A stretch of DNA of 64,000 nucleotides from Bradyrhizobium sp. AZCC 2262 (GTDB lineage: Bacteria; Pseudomonadota; Alphaproteobacteria; Rhizobiales; Xanthobacteraceae), in the NCBI RefSeq assembly GCF_036924535.1, contig NZ_JAZHRT010000001.1, positions 2,356,001 through 2,420,000 on the forward strand. The letters run 5' to 3'. The notes below the pieces were generated by a model that searched no databases, was not told the DNA's origin, and saw only the letters and a program-made list of their open reading frames with translations. The position numbers were made by a program, and so were the translations under genes. This document shows positions 49,518-59,154 of the stretch, in pieces (position 1 is the first letter of the stretch; each line of letters starts with the position of its first letter).

Positions 49518-51467
49518 GTGACTCATGAGGTTGAACTCAAAGAGCTAGTGCGGCCAAGTGATCGGTTGAGGTTGACATTTCGAACCTCAATCACCCTTGC
49601 GGTGATGGCGTTTATCATTGCTTTAGCCGTGCTGCTCATTGCTATTCAGGTTCGGGCTCTTCACTGGGCAACGAAGGAAGCTGCATCCGCCTATATGGAC
49701 GCAACGAGCACGAACGCATCGGGACGTCTTCAGTCGGAGATAACCGCCATAGGATCGTTAGTGCGTGTGCTGGCGACCAGTTCCAGCGTGGCCGAATCAA
49801 ATGAGAGTACCGAGACCGGCCCGGCGATCGCACTATTCAAAGCGGCACTGCAGGAACAGCCCCAAATTGACAGTATCTGTGTCGGCTTTGAAAATGGCGC
49901 TTGGTTACAGGTCCGGCGCACTAGCGACCTGAACGAGGAGCAGCGTGAGAGGTTACGCGCGACACCTCACGCCGATATTGCCATAAATTCGATCCGCCCC
50001 GGCCCCGGTGGCGAACTGCCCATGCGGCGCACTTTTGAAGATCGGCAGGGCAACGATGTCGGACGACTGGATCTATGGAAATACGGATACGACGCCCGCA
50101 AGCGGCCCTGGTATCACGACACGATGAAAGCCGACCAGTCGCTTGTTTCCCAGCCCTATCTGTCGTCTCACATCGGCGCACCGGTGATCACGGTTAGCGC
50201 ACCCCTGCGGGGGAAGGTGCCCGGCGTCGTTGCCGTCGATCTCAAGCTCGATACTTTTAGCGATTTCGTCCAAACACAACGGCCCGGAAAGCACGGCATC
50301 GTCTTGATCTTCGACTCCACCGGTTCGCTCATCGCGCATCCCGGGTTTTCACAACTCGTTACCAGCGCGATGACACATCCATCCCAACCGCGATTGCCCA
50401 ACATCAAGGAGATCAACTCGGGGGTCGCAGCGGCCGTGTTGCGGAGGGCGCATGGCCGGGAACCTTACGATGGAACTATTCGTGACGACCGGGGCAATGG
50501 CTACCTGTTCAAATTAGCGAAATTCCCTCTGGGCGAGCGGTACAGCGCCAGCATACTGTTGTTGGGAGCCCAAGGAGACTTTGCCCAGGATGTTCGGAGG
50601 CTCCAGTTCACAGGACTAATACTTGCAACGATTGTTGGCGCTGCCTTTATTCCCGCCGTTTGGATATTTGGCAGCCGAATGTCTTTTTCCCTGAAAGCCT
50701 TAACGGCTGAGGCCGTCAAGCTCCAAAATCTGGCTGAGCCTGCACCCAAGCCGGTCGTATCACGCATCAGAGAAATTCACGAGCTCGGCAGTGCGATCAG
50801 CCTCGCACAGCGCGCCATATGGTCGTTCGCTCACTTTGTTCCTAAAAAGCTCGTCCAGCGGCTCATAGATAGTTCCATGGCTACAGAGCTCGGCGGAGTT
50901 CGAGAGGAGATTACAGTCCTTTTCACTGATGTTCGGGATTTTACCGCCATCGCCGAGTCCGCCGACCCCGACACTCTTATGCTCCAGATGTCTCGCTATT
51001 TCTCGGTGCTTACAGAGTCTTTCCTCGCCGAAGGCGGAACAATCGACAAATTCATTGGTGACGCGGTTATGGTGTTCTGGAACGCGCCCAATCAACAGCC
51101 CGACCATGTTGAGCGAGCCTGCCGGTCGGTTCTTGCGGCCAGAGTGGCTTGCGAAAAGCTCAACTGCCAGTTCGAAGCTGAGGGTCTGAAGCCGTTCTTC
51201 ACACGGTTTGGCATTCATGTTGGGGATGCGGTGGTTGGCAACCTCGGCTCGATGGAGCGCATGAATTACACAGCCCTTGGCAATACGGTGAATCTCGCGG
51301 CGCGCCTCGAAGGTCTGAACAAGCAGTTTGGGACCGTTATTCTCGTGAGCGAAGTGGTCTATCTGCGGGCTAAACATCGCTTCCAATTCAAGGCTTTCGA
51401 GTCGGTCATTGCCAAGGGGATGACAAAGGCAACCCGTGTTTTCGAGCTCGTCGGAGCATCAACATGA
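49518..51467 (+). CDS. Membrane-bound class III adenylate/guanylate cyclase with dCache sensor
   Basis: The 649-residue protein would make a cyclic nucleotide in response to an outside signal. The first membrane helix (residues about 25-47) is followed by a periplasmic dCache-like sensor (50-350: DSICVGFENGAWLQVRR; RKRPWYHDTMKADQSLVSQP; ITVSAPLRGKVPGVVAVDLK). A second helix (about 360-385) and a linker lead to the cyclase domain (about 455-640) with FTDVRDFTAIAES (metal Asp), GGTIDKFIGDAVMVFWNAP (second Asp) and NYTALGNTVNLAARLEG. The catalytic metal sites look intact. The stop overlaps the next gene (ATGA), so they are made together. Confidence 0.9.
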   Translation: MTHEVELKELVRPSDRLRLTFRTSITLAVMAFIIALAVLLIAIQVRALHWATKEAASAYMDATSTNASGRLQSEITAIGSLVRVLATSSSVAESNESTETGPAIALFKAALQEQPQIDSICVGFENGAWLQVRRTSDLNEEQRERLRATPHADIAINSIRPGPGGELPMRRTFEDRQGNDVGRLDLWKYGYDARKRPWYHDTMKADQSLVSQPYLSSHIGAPVITVSAPLRGKVPGVVAVDLKLDTFSDFVQTQRPGKHGIVLIFDSTGSLIAHPGFSQLVTSAMTHPSQPRLPNIKEINSGVAAAVLRRAHGREPYDGTIRDDRGNGYLFKLAKFPLGERYSASILLLGAQGDFAQDVRRLQFTGLILATIVGAAFIPAVWIFGSRMSFSLKALTAEAVKLQNLAEPAPKPVVSRIREIHELGSAISLAQRAIWSFAHFVPKKLVQRLIDSSMATELGGVREEITVLFTDVRDFTAIAESADPDTLMLQMSRYFSVLTESFLAEGGTIDKFIGDAVMVFWNAPNQQPDHVERACRSVLAARVACEKLNCQFEAEGLKPFFTRFGIHVGDAVVGNLGSMERMNYTALGNTVNLAARLEGLNKQFGTVILVSEVVYLRAKHRFQFKAFESVIAKGMTKATRVFELVGAST

Positions 51468-52756
51468 ATTCAGCTTCGCTTTCACGAGGTACCATGCTGG
51501 TGATGCTCGTTTTGCAACTCTCGCTCGTCGGCATTCGAGCGGCTCGCGCAGGCGAAGAGACGATCAAAATCGGTATTCTTCATTCTCTGTCCGGCACGAT
51601 GGCAATCAGCGAAGCGGTCCTTAAGGACACGGTCCTCATGTTGATAGAAGACCAAAACAAAAAGGGTGGGCTGCTCGGACGGAAATTGGAACCGGCAATC
51701 GTTGATCCCGCGTCTGATCCGGACATGTTTGCGAAAGAAGCCAGAGAATTATTTTCGAAGGAAAAGGTTGCGGTTGTGTTCGGGTGCTGGACTTCCGCAT
51801 CCCGCAAAGCCGTTCTGCCGATCTTCGAGCAGCTGAACGGCTTACTGTTCTACCCAGTACAATACGAAGGAGAAGAAAGCTCGCGCAACATTTTTTACAC
51901 GGGGGCTGCACCAAATCAGCAGGCCATTCCGGCTGTTCGATATCTAATGAGCAAGGAGGGAGGCGAAGTCCGCAGATGGGTTCTGCTCGGCACTGACTAC
52001 GTCTATCCGCGCACGACCAACCGAATCCTGAGCGCGTATCTTGCCGAAAAGGGCGTATCGCCAGACGACATCATGACCATTTATACCCCGTTTGGCTATT
52101 CCGAATGGCGAGGGATCGTCGATAGGATCAAAGCCTTTGGTTCGGAGGGAAAAAAGACCGCAGTGATATCAACCATTAACGGAGATGCTAATACGTACTT
52201 CTATATGGAGCTCGCAGCCCAACATGTGGACGCCAACGAGATTCCAGTCATGGCTTTCTCTGTCGGCGAGCGCGAATTGCACAGTGTAGGCGTTGTCCCC
52301 GTCGGGCACTTAGCGGCCTGGAACTACTTCCACACGGTCAACTCACCAGAAAACAAAGTGTTCATGAAAATGTGGGCTGACTTCAACGAGCAAGGAGACA
52401 AAATCACAAATGACCCGATGGAAGCCACCTTTATTGGCTTCAGAATGTGGGCGCAAGCCGTTGTCCAAGCGGGCACCACCGATGTGGATGCGGTCCGGCA
52501 GGCGATGTACGGTCAGAGAATCAAGGCGCCGAGCGGCTTCGAGGTTGTGATGAACACTAATCATCATCTTTCCAAGCCAGTCATGATCGGCAAAATAAAT
52601 TCTTCCGGGACTTTTGACGTCATTTGGCAGTCAATCAATCCGGTCCGAGCCGAACCTTGGGAAAGGTATCTTCCCGACAGCGCAAAGCGTACGGCCGACT
52701 GGACGTTTCCTTGGGTCTGCGGGGGATGCATTGAACCAACATTCCATGATTGGTGA
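51464..52756 (+). CDS. Urea/amide-type periplasmic binding protein (UrtA-like)
   Basis: The 430-residue secreted protein has a signal peptide (LVMLVLQLSLVGIRAARA) and the type I binding-protein fold. IKIGILHSLSGTMAISEAVL, NKKGGLLGRKLEPAIVDPAS, VVFGCWTSASRKAVLPIFE and LFYPVQYEGEESS match UrtA/FmdD/AmiC-type urea or amide binders. No ABC permease or ATPase genes follow. Its translational coupling to the cyclase suggests a sensing role, an inference. Confidence 0.88.
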   Translation: MNSASLSRGTMLVMLVLQLSLVGIRAARAGEETIKIGILHSLSGTMAISEAVLKDTVLMLIEDQNKKGGLLGRKLEPAIVDPASDPDMFAKEARELFSKEKVAVVFGCWTSASRKAVLPIFEQLNGLLFYPVQYEGEESSRNIFYTGAAPNQQAIPAVRYLMSKEGGEVRRWVLLGTDYVYPRTTNRILSAYLAEKGVSPDDIMTIYTPFGYSEWRGIVDRIKAFGSEGKKTAVISTINGDANTYFYMELAAQHVDANEIPVMAFSVGERELHSVGVVPVGHLAAWNYFHTVNSPENKVFMKMWADFNEQGDKITNDPMEATFIGFRMWAQAVVQAGTTDVDAVRQAMYGQRIKAPSGFEVVMNTNHHLSKPVMIGKINSSGTFDVIWQSINPVRAEPWERYLPDSAKRTADWTFPWVCGGCIEPTFHDW

Positions 52757-53094
52757 CGGTCTCATTGTTTTGGTGATCGGGCCTTTTACCCGGGATCGAG
52801 AGCATGCGCTGTATCGTTTGTGGCGGTCACTGTGCGGACTATGGAAGAGAGATGAAAGGTGGCGGCAACGTCCACATTGTTGAGATCGCGATCAATCAGA
52901 GGGCCGTAAAAGCGCTCAGCATTGAGGTTCCGGCGACTTTGCTCGCGCTCGCTGACGAGGTGATCGAATAGTTTGCTCAAGCCGCCTTCTGGCCCCAAGC
53001 GGCAGGTGGCGAACGACCCATTCCGCCGCTTTCAGGAAATAAAGGTCTGCGGGGCGAACAAGTCGGGGAAACGGGAATAAGGAGGAACGACACC
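52757..53094. other. Intergenic region with a substrate-binding protein remnant
   Basis: The only recognisable item is the small remnant listed at 52858-52971. The ribosome site of the DUF417 gene (AAGGAGGAACG) lies at the right end. Confidence 0.5.
52858..52971 (+). pseudogene. C-terminal remnant of an ABC-type substrate-binding protein
   Basis: Translation gives VEIAINQRAVKALSIEVPAT, then LLALADEVIE and a stop at 52971. This is the usual end of the ABC_sub_bind family (INxxxAKALGL-x-VP-x(2)-LLARADEVIE). Nothing upstream of about 52858 belongs to that family, so only about 35 codons survive. Confidence 0.65.
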
Positions 53095-53598
53095 ATGAAT
53101 CAGTTGAACCGGCTCATTCTTCGTGTTTCGAAGACCACCCCGTTCCGGAGCGGCCTTGACCGTCATTTAATTCGCGCTGCGATGGTTTTTACGTTCTTCG
53201 CCTTCAGCATCCAAAAGTGGAGCCAGTACACCGCCGAGATGCTAGTCCCCTTAATCAGCCATAGCCCCGTTGTCTTTTGGCTGCTCCCTGCCTTCGGCGT
53301 TCGCGGCGCAGGGTTCTTCCTCGGGACGACCGAAACGATCTTCGGCTCTCTCATTTTCCTTGGCTATTGGAGCCCGAGGCTTGGCATCCTGGGCGCGCTT
53401 GGGTCGATCGTAACCTTCATCGGCACCACGAGCATTATTCCTTTCCTGCCCGATGGCTGGGCCCATGAGGCGGGCGGATTTCCGATCATGACCTTGCCAC
53501 TCGGCTTCTTGATGAAGGACGTTCTGTTCCTCGTTGTTTCATTCTACCTGCTCGAACAGGATCTGACACGTGCGGCGCTGGAGATAACACGCAGTTGA
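53095..53598 (+). CDS. DUF417 family membrane protein (YkgB/RclC-like)
   Basis: This 167-residue inner-membrane protein has four hydrophobic segments, including HLIRAAMVFTFFAFSIQKWS, SPVVFWLLPAFGVRGAGFFLG and LGFLMKDVLFLVVSFYLL. The IQKW and FLLKD-like blocks (FLMKDVLFL) are DUF417 signatures. E. coli RclC, a relative, is induced by reactive chlorine; whether this protein shares that role is unknown. A strong AAGGAGG precedes the start. Confidence 0.88.
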   Translation: MNQLNRLILRVSKTTPFRSGLDRHLIRAAMVFTFFAFSIQKWSQYTAEMLVPLISHSPVVFWLLPAFGVRGAGFFLGTTETIFGSLIFLGYWSPRLGILGALGSIVTFIGTTSIIPFLPDGWAHEAGGFPIMTLPLGFLMKDVLFLVVSFYLLEQDLTRAALEITRS

Positions 53599-54043
53599 GT
53601 TTTGGCGAGGAATTTTGGACGCGCTACCCATGCCTTTGAGGAAACCGCGGAATGCGCCGTTCGCGCAGCGTCACTAGGTAGCCAAACAGGGCTTACGCGA
53701 TAGTGGGTTTCTGGATGTAGCGAACCTTCGCTACCCTGGGCACCAGGCTACGCTTTCCACACTGGATTGCGATTTTGTACGAGTTTTCAACTCGTGGGTC
53801 GTGCCCCGAATGCAGCAAGTCTGAAAAACCTGGAGCAATTGTCGAAGCGCCGCACGCAGACGATCCTGCTATTTTCTACCCGCCAGTCGGCCGGCGACTG
53901 AGTGACCGCCAAAAAACGGGATTGGCGACTCCTCCGCACGCAAGCGCGTCGTTTCGCTTGTGAGTACGATGTCTATCGCTGCGCCATCGGACATGAACTA
54001 GGACGTGGCTGCCGTGTCTCGGCCAGTCGCGTGAGGAGAACTT
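53599..54043. other. Gene-free stretch after the DUF417 gene
   Basis: No gene is supported. A small hairpin GTAGCGAA/TTCGCTAC lies near 53718-53735. Short ORFs here lack recognisable domains. Confidence 0.4.
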
Positions 54044-54160
54044 ATGGGTGTCGTCCGTTTGGCGATAGGATTTCCGCATGCGTTTTATGTGCCCGCCGCC
54101 CCGATCCTATTTTTGGACATGACTGCAGACATCAAGATTTCCGCTGAGATCCCGCGCCCG
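54044..54160 (+). pseudogene. N-terminal remnant of an RND-type efflux pump
   Basis: The translation MGVVRLAIGFPHAFYVPAAP, then ILFLDMTADIKISAEIPRP, resembles the start of heavy-metal or multidrug RND transporters (RLALRxPHxFYVxAxLILFLG). Similarity ends near 54160. Only the first membrane segment is represented. Confidence 0.45.
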
Positions 54161-54233
54161 CGGGACCTCACGATGAAGGGCGTTCAGTTCTCAAAGATCG
54201 TTTTCTTCCGTTTCGCCGCGAAACTGGACAGGC

Positions 54234-54437
54234 GTTTCCACACTGGAGCGCGCTGCTCTCGAAGGGACGGAGACACCCGCTCTCATCTCCGACACACATG
54301 CGGCGTAGGAAATCTACCGGGACATCGCCGCCCACTTCACGGAAAAGCAAATGGTCGATCTCACGATCGCGATCGCCCTGATGAACGCCTTCAACCACAT
54401 CGCCATCGGATTCGGATGCGATCCCGCCTCCTCATGA
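54234..54437 (+). pseudogene. Remnant of a carboxymuconolactone decarboxylase-family (AhpD-like) protein
   Basis: In one frame: VSTLERAALEGTETPALISDTHAA, cited in part, then an in-frame TAG, then EIYRDIAAHFTEKQMVDLTI and AIALMNAFNHIAIGF with a natural stop at 54437. The C-terminal helices match the family, but the N-terminal half with the catalytic cysteines is absent and a stop interrupts the rest. Confidence 0.65.
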
Positions 54438-54472
54438 CATGCGATCCTTACGTAGCAAACAGGAGATGAGTC

Positions 54473-55897
54473 ATGACTGCGACGAGAAAAGAATCCGACA
54501 GCCTCGGCGTCGTGGAAGTGCAAGCAGACAAGCTCTGGGGCGCGCAAACGCAGCGGTCAATTGAGCATTTCAGCATCGGACAGGATCTGATTCCTCGCGA
54601 GATGATCACGGCCTACGCGACGCTGAAGAAAGCCGCCGCAATCGCCAACAACGCCGGCAAGCGGCTCGACGATCAGCGATACAAGCTGATCGTGCAGACC
54701 TGTGATGAAATCCTGGCAGGCCGGCACCACGACATGTTCCCGCTGCACGTCTGGATGACCGGCAGCGGCACGCAGTTCAACATGAACGCCAATGAAGTCA
54801 TCTCCAATCGCTGCGCCCAGCTCGCCGGCACGGCGCTTGGCAGCCACACCCCGGTTCATCCCAACGACCACGTCAACATGGCGCAGTCGTCGAATGACAC
54901 GTTTCCCTCGGCCATGAACATCGCGGCTGCCGTGAACGTCAAGCAACGGCTGATTCCGGCGGTGACCGCACTGCGCGATGCCGTCGCCGCCAAATCGAAG
55001 GAATGGGACGCCATCGTAAAGATCGGCCGCACCCACATGCAGGACGCCACGCCCTTGACATTGGGGCAGGAGTGGTCCGGCTATGTCGGGATGCTGTCGG
55101 ACGATCTGGAGCGGATCGAGGACGCGCTGAAGGGCGCCTACCGGCTGGCGCTTGGCGGCACGGCGGTGGGCACCGGCATCAACTCGGCGCCCGGCTTTGC
55201 GGAGGCGGCTGCCGCCGAGATCGCCAAGCTGACCGGTCTGTCGTTCGTCACCGCACCGAACAAGTTCACGGTTCAGGGCGCCCACGACGCGCTAGTGCAG
55301 CTGTCTGGAACGCTGCGGACGCTCGCGGTGTCGCTCTACAAGATTGCCAACGACATCCGTCTGATGTCGTGCGGACCGCGTGCTGGATTTGCCGAACTGT
55401 TGATACCGGAGAACGAGCCGGGCTCCTCGATCATGCCGGGCAAGGTCAATCCGACCCAGTGCGAGGCCCTCACCATGGTTGCGGTGCAGGTGATGGCCAA
55501 CGACGTCGCGGTCGGTTTTGGCGGTGCCGGCGGCTACCTGGAAATGAATGTCTACAAGCCGCTGATGATCCAGAACATCACGCACTCGGTCACTATCATG
55601 ACCGACGGCTGCACGAACTTCCGGAAATTCCTTGTCGAGGGCACAAAACCGAACCTGAAGAAGATCAACGAGTTCGTGGAGCGCTCGTTGATGCTAGTGA
55701 CGGCTCTTTCGCCCGTCATCGGCTACGACAAGGCGTCGAAGATCGCGCACTACGCGACAGACAACGATCTCACTCTGAAGGCCGCCGCCTTGAAGCTGGG
55801 CTTTGTCAGCGAGGCGGAATTCGATCGTGTGGTTGATCCCAGGAAGATGGTGAAACCTTACGTGGCGGCCGCACCTACCGAGGCCGACGCAACCTGA
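54473..55897 (+). CDS. fumC: Class II fumarate hydratase
   Basis: FumC interconverts fumarate and malate in the TCA cycle without an iron-sulfur cluster. The 474-residue protein shows [25 protein letters not shown]-like [32 protein letters not shown], and the family signature [17 protein letters not shown]. All key residues appear present. Start ATG 54473 follows AGGAGATGAG. The malic enzyme gene lies 35 bases on, so the pair could convert fumarate to pyruvate. Confidence 0.95.
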   Translation: MTATRKESDSLGVVEVQADKLWGAQTQRSIEHFSIGQDLIPREMITAYATLKKAAAIANNAGKRLDDQRYKLIVQTCDEILAGRHHDMFPLHVWMTGSGTQFNMNANEVISNRCAQLAGTALGSHTPVHPNDHVNMAQSSNDTFPSAMNIAAAVNVKQRLIPAVTALRDAVAAKSKEWDAIVKIGRTHMQDATPLTLGQEWSGYVGMLSDDLERIEDALKGAYRLALGGTAVGTGINSAPGFAEAAAAEIAKLTGLSFVTAPNKFTVQGAHDALVQLSGTLRTLAVSLYKIANDIRLMSCGPRAGFAELLIPENEPGSSIMPGKVNPTQCEALTMVAVQVMANDVAVGFGGAGGYLEMNVYKPLMIQNITHSVTIMTDGCTNFRKFLVEGTKPNLKKINEFVERSLMLVTALSPVIGYDKASKIAHYATDNDLTLKAAALKLGFVSEAEFDRVVDPRKMVKPYVAAAPTEADAT

Positions 55898-55932
55898 AAC
55901 TTATCACAAGCTGAGCCAAACAGGGGAACGAC

Positions 55933-57585
55933 ATGACCATCAGTAAGCAAGGAATGGAACTGCTTCTGGATCCTTCACTCAATAGGTCAACGGCATTCAC
56001 GGAGGCGGAAAAGCAGTCGCTTGGAATCGTGGGCCTCGTGCCGGACGCTATCGAGACGATGGACGTGCAACTGAGCCGGGTGATGATGCAGCTCGGTCAT
56101 AAGACCGCAGACCTCGACCGCTACATCTATCTCGTCAATCTGCTCGACCATAACGAGACGCTGTTCTATCGCACCATCATGTCTGATCCGGCACGCTTTC
56201 TGCCAATCGTTTACGATCCTACGATCGGAGAGGCCTGCTTGAAATTTGGCCATATCTATCGCCAGACACGTGGCATGTACCTATCGATGACGCGCCGGGG
56301 CGACGTGAAAGGAGTTTTGAGAAACTGGCCACAGAAGGACGTCCGAGTCATTTGCGTCACCAACGGTGGTCGCATTTTGGGTCTCGGGGATCTCGGGGCC
56401 AATGGCGCAGGCATCCCAATCGGCAAGCTGCAGCTCTACACCGCCTGCGCCGGAGTACCTCCGCAATATCTCCTGCCTATGTATCTTGATGCCGGCACCA
56501 ACAACGAAAAGTATTTGCACGATCCTCTCTATTTGGGCATGCAAAAGACACGGCCGCCGAGGGAGGAGCTCTATTCCTTTGTCGACGAGTTCGTCGAGGC
56601 CGTGCAGGAGGTGTTCCCGAGATGCTGCATCCATTTCGAGGATTGGACCGGGGTGGACGCCGTCCACCTGCTTCAGCGCTACCGCGACAAGTACTGTGTC
56701 TACAATGACGACGTACAGGGCACGGCGGGGATCACTCTTGCCGGCATGATCAACGCGGCGAAGATCAAGGGAACGAACCTTAAGGACGAGAAATACCTGT
56801 TTCTTGGTGCCGGCTCGGCCGGCATCGGTCTTGCCAATCTCCTGTGTTCCGCGCTGGTTGCGCAGGGGATGACGCTGAAAGACGCGCAGTCGCGTGTCTA
56901 CATGTTCGACGTCAATGGTCTGCTTGAGTCGACGCGCACCGATCTCGTCGACTTTCAGAAGCCGTACGCGCACAAGCATGCGGCGACGCGGGACTTTGTC
57001 ACTGCGATCGAAAGCATCAAGCCGACGACGATCATCGGTGTCAGCACGGTCGGAGGCGCATTCACGCAGGCAGTGATTGAGGCCATGTCGCACATCAACG
57101 ATCGTCCCGTCGTGCTCGCACTATCAAACCCGACCGAGAAAGCCGAGTGCACGCCTGAGCAGGCATATACCTGGTCGAAAGGCAAGGCGATCTATGCCGC
57201 CGGCGTGCAGTTTCCGCCGGTTCAACTAAACGGGCAAACATTCCTACCGGGGCAGGCCAACAACTTTTACATCTTCCCAGCCGTCGGAATGGCGATCTTT
57301 GCCACCCAAGCGTTGCGCGTCACTGATGAAATGTTCATCGAGGCGGCGGCCGGCGTGGCGGATCAGGTCGCGCCTGAGTTGCTGAAGCAAGGGCTCCTCT
57401 ATCCGTTGCAGGCGAATATCCTGGAAACGGAGATTCAGACCGCAGCACGTGTAGCCAAGCTGGTGTTCGACTCCGATCTTGCTCGTGTCCCGCGGCCTGC
57501 CGATATGGTCATGTTCATTCGTAGCCAGGTCTACAAGCCGGAATACACCGACCTTGCGACAGCGAAAGCGGCGCAAGCGGCGTAA
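55933..57585 (+). CDS. NAD-dependent malic enzyme
   Basis: The enzyme decarboxylates malate to pyruvate. The 550-residue length is that of the large MaeA/eukaryote-like group. Landmarks are FLPIVYDPTIGEACLKF (catalytic Tyr region), VTNGGRILGLGDLGANGAGI, IHFEDWTGVDA (metal acids), YNDDVQGTAG, and the nucleotide loop FLGAGSAGIG. It likely forms an operon with fumC. Cofactor preference (NAD) is inferred from family length and overall pattern. Confidence 0.93.
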   Translation: MTISKQGMELLLDPSLNRSTAFTEAEKQSLGIVGLVPDAIETMDVQLSRVMMQLGHKTADLDRYIYLVNLLDHNETLFYRTIMSDPARFLPIVYDPTIGEACLKFGHIYRQTRGMYLSMTRRGDVKGVLRNWPQKDVRVICVTNGGRILGLGDLGANGAGIPIGKLQLYTACAGVPPQYLLPMYLDAGTNNEKYLHDPLYLGMQKTRPPREELYSFVDEFVEAVQEVFPRCCIHFEDWTGVDAVHLLQRYRDKYCVYNDDVQGTAGITLAGMINAAKIKGTNLKDEKYLFLGAGSAGIGLANLLCSALVAQGMTLKDAQSRVYMFDVNGLLESTRTDLVDFQKPYAHKHAATRDFVTAIESIKPTTIIGVSTVGGAFTQAVIEAMSHINDRPVVLALSNPTEKAECTPEQAYTWSKGKAIYAAGVQFPPVQLNGQTFLPGQANNFYIFPAVGMAIFATQALRVTDEMFIEAAAGVADQVAPELLKQGLLYPLQANILETEIQTAARVAKLVFDSDLARVPRPADMVMFIRSQVYKPEYTDLATAKAAQAA

Positions 57586-57838
57586 GTAAATCCGCTGCGC
57601 GACGAGACTCTCGCCGCGCGGCGAGGACCTCACCTGTGGCGGGCTGCCTGACCTTAGAGCGCTTTCAGGCATTTCCTGCGAGCGCCCATACGCTCGATTT
57701 GCCAAATACGTCTCGCGAAGGCCTACGACCGTGCTGATCGAACACGCTTTTGTAACGCGAAGGAGTGTCTGCCGGCGACGCGTATTCGCTTCAGCGAACG
57801 CAGTTCTCTGTAACGATCAAAGCCATGGAGACACCACA

Positions 57839-58360
57839 GTGACGACACGCCAAACCATCTCGGCCGCGCTGTTTGCTTTGAGCATGGCGATCGCCAGTAC
57901 AATCACCTACGCAATCATCACCCACGTCCTTGCGCCATTCGTCGACAAATCCGACGACCTTTTCGGCGGGATGTGGGCGGTGGTCGCAACGGTATTCGTG
58001 TTTAGAGACACCCGCGTTCACAGCTTTTCTGCAGGAGTAGCGCGCCTTGTCGCAACGACGCTGAGCATGGTGCTGTGCCTTCTTTATCTGTTGAGTTTCC
58101 CATTTTCGGGCTTGGGCATGGCGGCGGTCATCGGCCTCGGCACGTTCGTGATCATGCTGCTGGGCCGGCCGGACGACATCATCACGACTGGGATTACGAC
58201 GGCGGTCGTCTTAGTGATTGCGAGGATCAGCCCTGAAAACGCGTGGCATCAACCGCTATTGCGGTTTGCGGATATCCTCGTCGGAATTGCGGTTGGTGTT
58301 TCCTGCAGGTGGATTGCGGCTTATGTCATTTTCCCTGCTGTCGGAGCGCGGGCCCGATGA
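57839..58360 (+). CDS. FUSC/aromatic-acid-exporter-like membrane protein
   Basis: The 173-residue protein starts with GTG 57839 after a GGAG and has about five membrane segments (AALFALSMAIASTITYAII; LVATTLSMVLCLLYLL; GMAAVIGLGTFVIMLL; GITTAVVLVIARI). It resembles the N-terminal membrane domain of FUSC proteins (GGMWAVVATVFVFRDT is characteristic). It lacks the cytoplasmic half found in full exporters, so it is a short form. It overlaps the YoaK-type gene by four bases. Confidence 0.7.
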   Translation: MTTRQTISAALFALSMAIASTITYAIITHVLAPFVDKSDDLFGGMWAVVATVFVFRDTRVHSFSAGVARLVATTLSMVLCLLYLLSFPFSGLGMAAVIGLGTFVIMLLGRPDDIITTGITTAVVLVIARISPENAWHQPLLRFADILVGIAVGVSCRWIAAYVIFPAVGARAR

Positions 58361-59154
58361 TGGCCTTTTTTCAGGACCGGTCGCCAATCGCAGCAAAGTC
58401 AGCCTGCACGGTTGCTTCAGTGGGTGCCTGCGTGACCGTACCGTCGGTCGACGATTCACTTAGCGCCAGGTTGCTCCCCTTCGCGCTGAGCATGGTCGCC
58501 GGAAGCGTGGACATCATCGGATTTCTCGGACTCGACGGCCTATTCACCGCCCATATCACTGGCAACATCGTGATTCTTGCAGCGAAGCTTGTCGCCGGCC
58601 AGCAAGCGCCGGTGTCCTATTTGATATCCGCCCCGGTGTTCATGGTCGTGTTGGCGCTGACCAGACTCTTCGTCACCGGCCTGGAACGGATCGGCATTGC
58701 GTCCTTGCTGCCTCTGCTCCTGTTGCAGTTCCTCTTGCTCTTGATGTTTCTCGCCATTTGCCTCGCGCAGTGGCCACGCATCGAACCGGATACCGCGATC
58801 ATGATCCTCGCGGGCATGTTGGGGGTATCGGCCATGGCCGTGCAGAACGAGGTCGCGCGAATCTCGCTGAAGGGAGCGCCTTCCACGGCGGTGATGACGA
58901 CGAACATCACCCTCCTCGCGATCGATGTCGGAGAGATACTATTCGACCGCAATCTGCACGTCGCGGCGCGGCAGCGCGCCAAGCGCACCTGGCCGGCAAT
59001 CGTCGGCTTCCTGGTCGGCTGCGCCCTTGGTGCGGCATGCGAGTCCGATTTTGGCCTGCGGTCCCTGGCGCTACCGGTCGGCATTGCCCTTGTCGCGCTC
59101 GTCATGGGAATCGCGGCGGTACGGGCTCATCCCGTGGAAACGAAAGCAGCATGA
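58357..59154 (+). CDS. YoaK/DUF1275 family membrane protein
   Basis: The 265-residue protein has six hydrophobic segments and the family motif GLDGLFTAHITGNIVILAAK, then GMLGVSAMAVQNEVARISL and TAVMTTNITLLAIDVGE. DUF1275 proteins are uncharacterised inner-membrane proteins, often next to stress genes. Start 58357 overlaps the FUSC-like stop; the upstream open frame is a shadow. Confidence 0.88.
   Translation: MMAFFQDRSPIAAKSACTVASVGACVTVPSVDDSLSARLLPFALSMVAGSVDIIGFLGLDGLFTAHITGNIVILAAKLVAGQQAPVSYLISAPVFMVVLALTRLFVTGLERIGIASLLPLLLLQFLLLLMFLAICLAQWPRIEPDTAIMILAGMLGVSAMAVQNEVARISLKGAPSTAVMTTNITLLAIDVGEILFDRNLHVAARQRAKRTWPAIVGFLVGCALGAACESDFGLRSLALPVGIALVALVMGIAAVRAHPVETKAA

Noticed and set aside
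52786..52998. 70-codon minus-strand ORF with RNLNAERFYGPLIDRDLNN
   Set aside because: This is the usual antisense translation of the C terminus of ABC_sub_bind proteins; the remnant on the plus strand explains it.
56281..57093. 270-codon minus-strand ORF opposite the malic enzyme gene
   Set aside because: Antisense to a highly conserved enzyme; no domain recognised.
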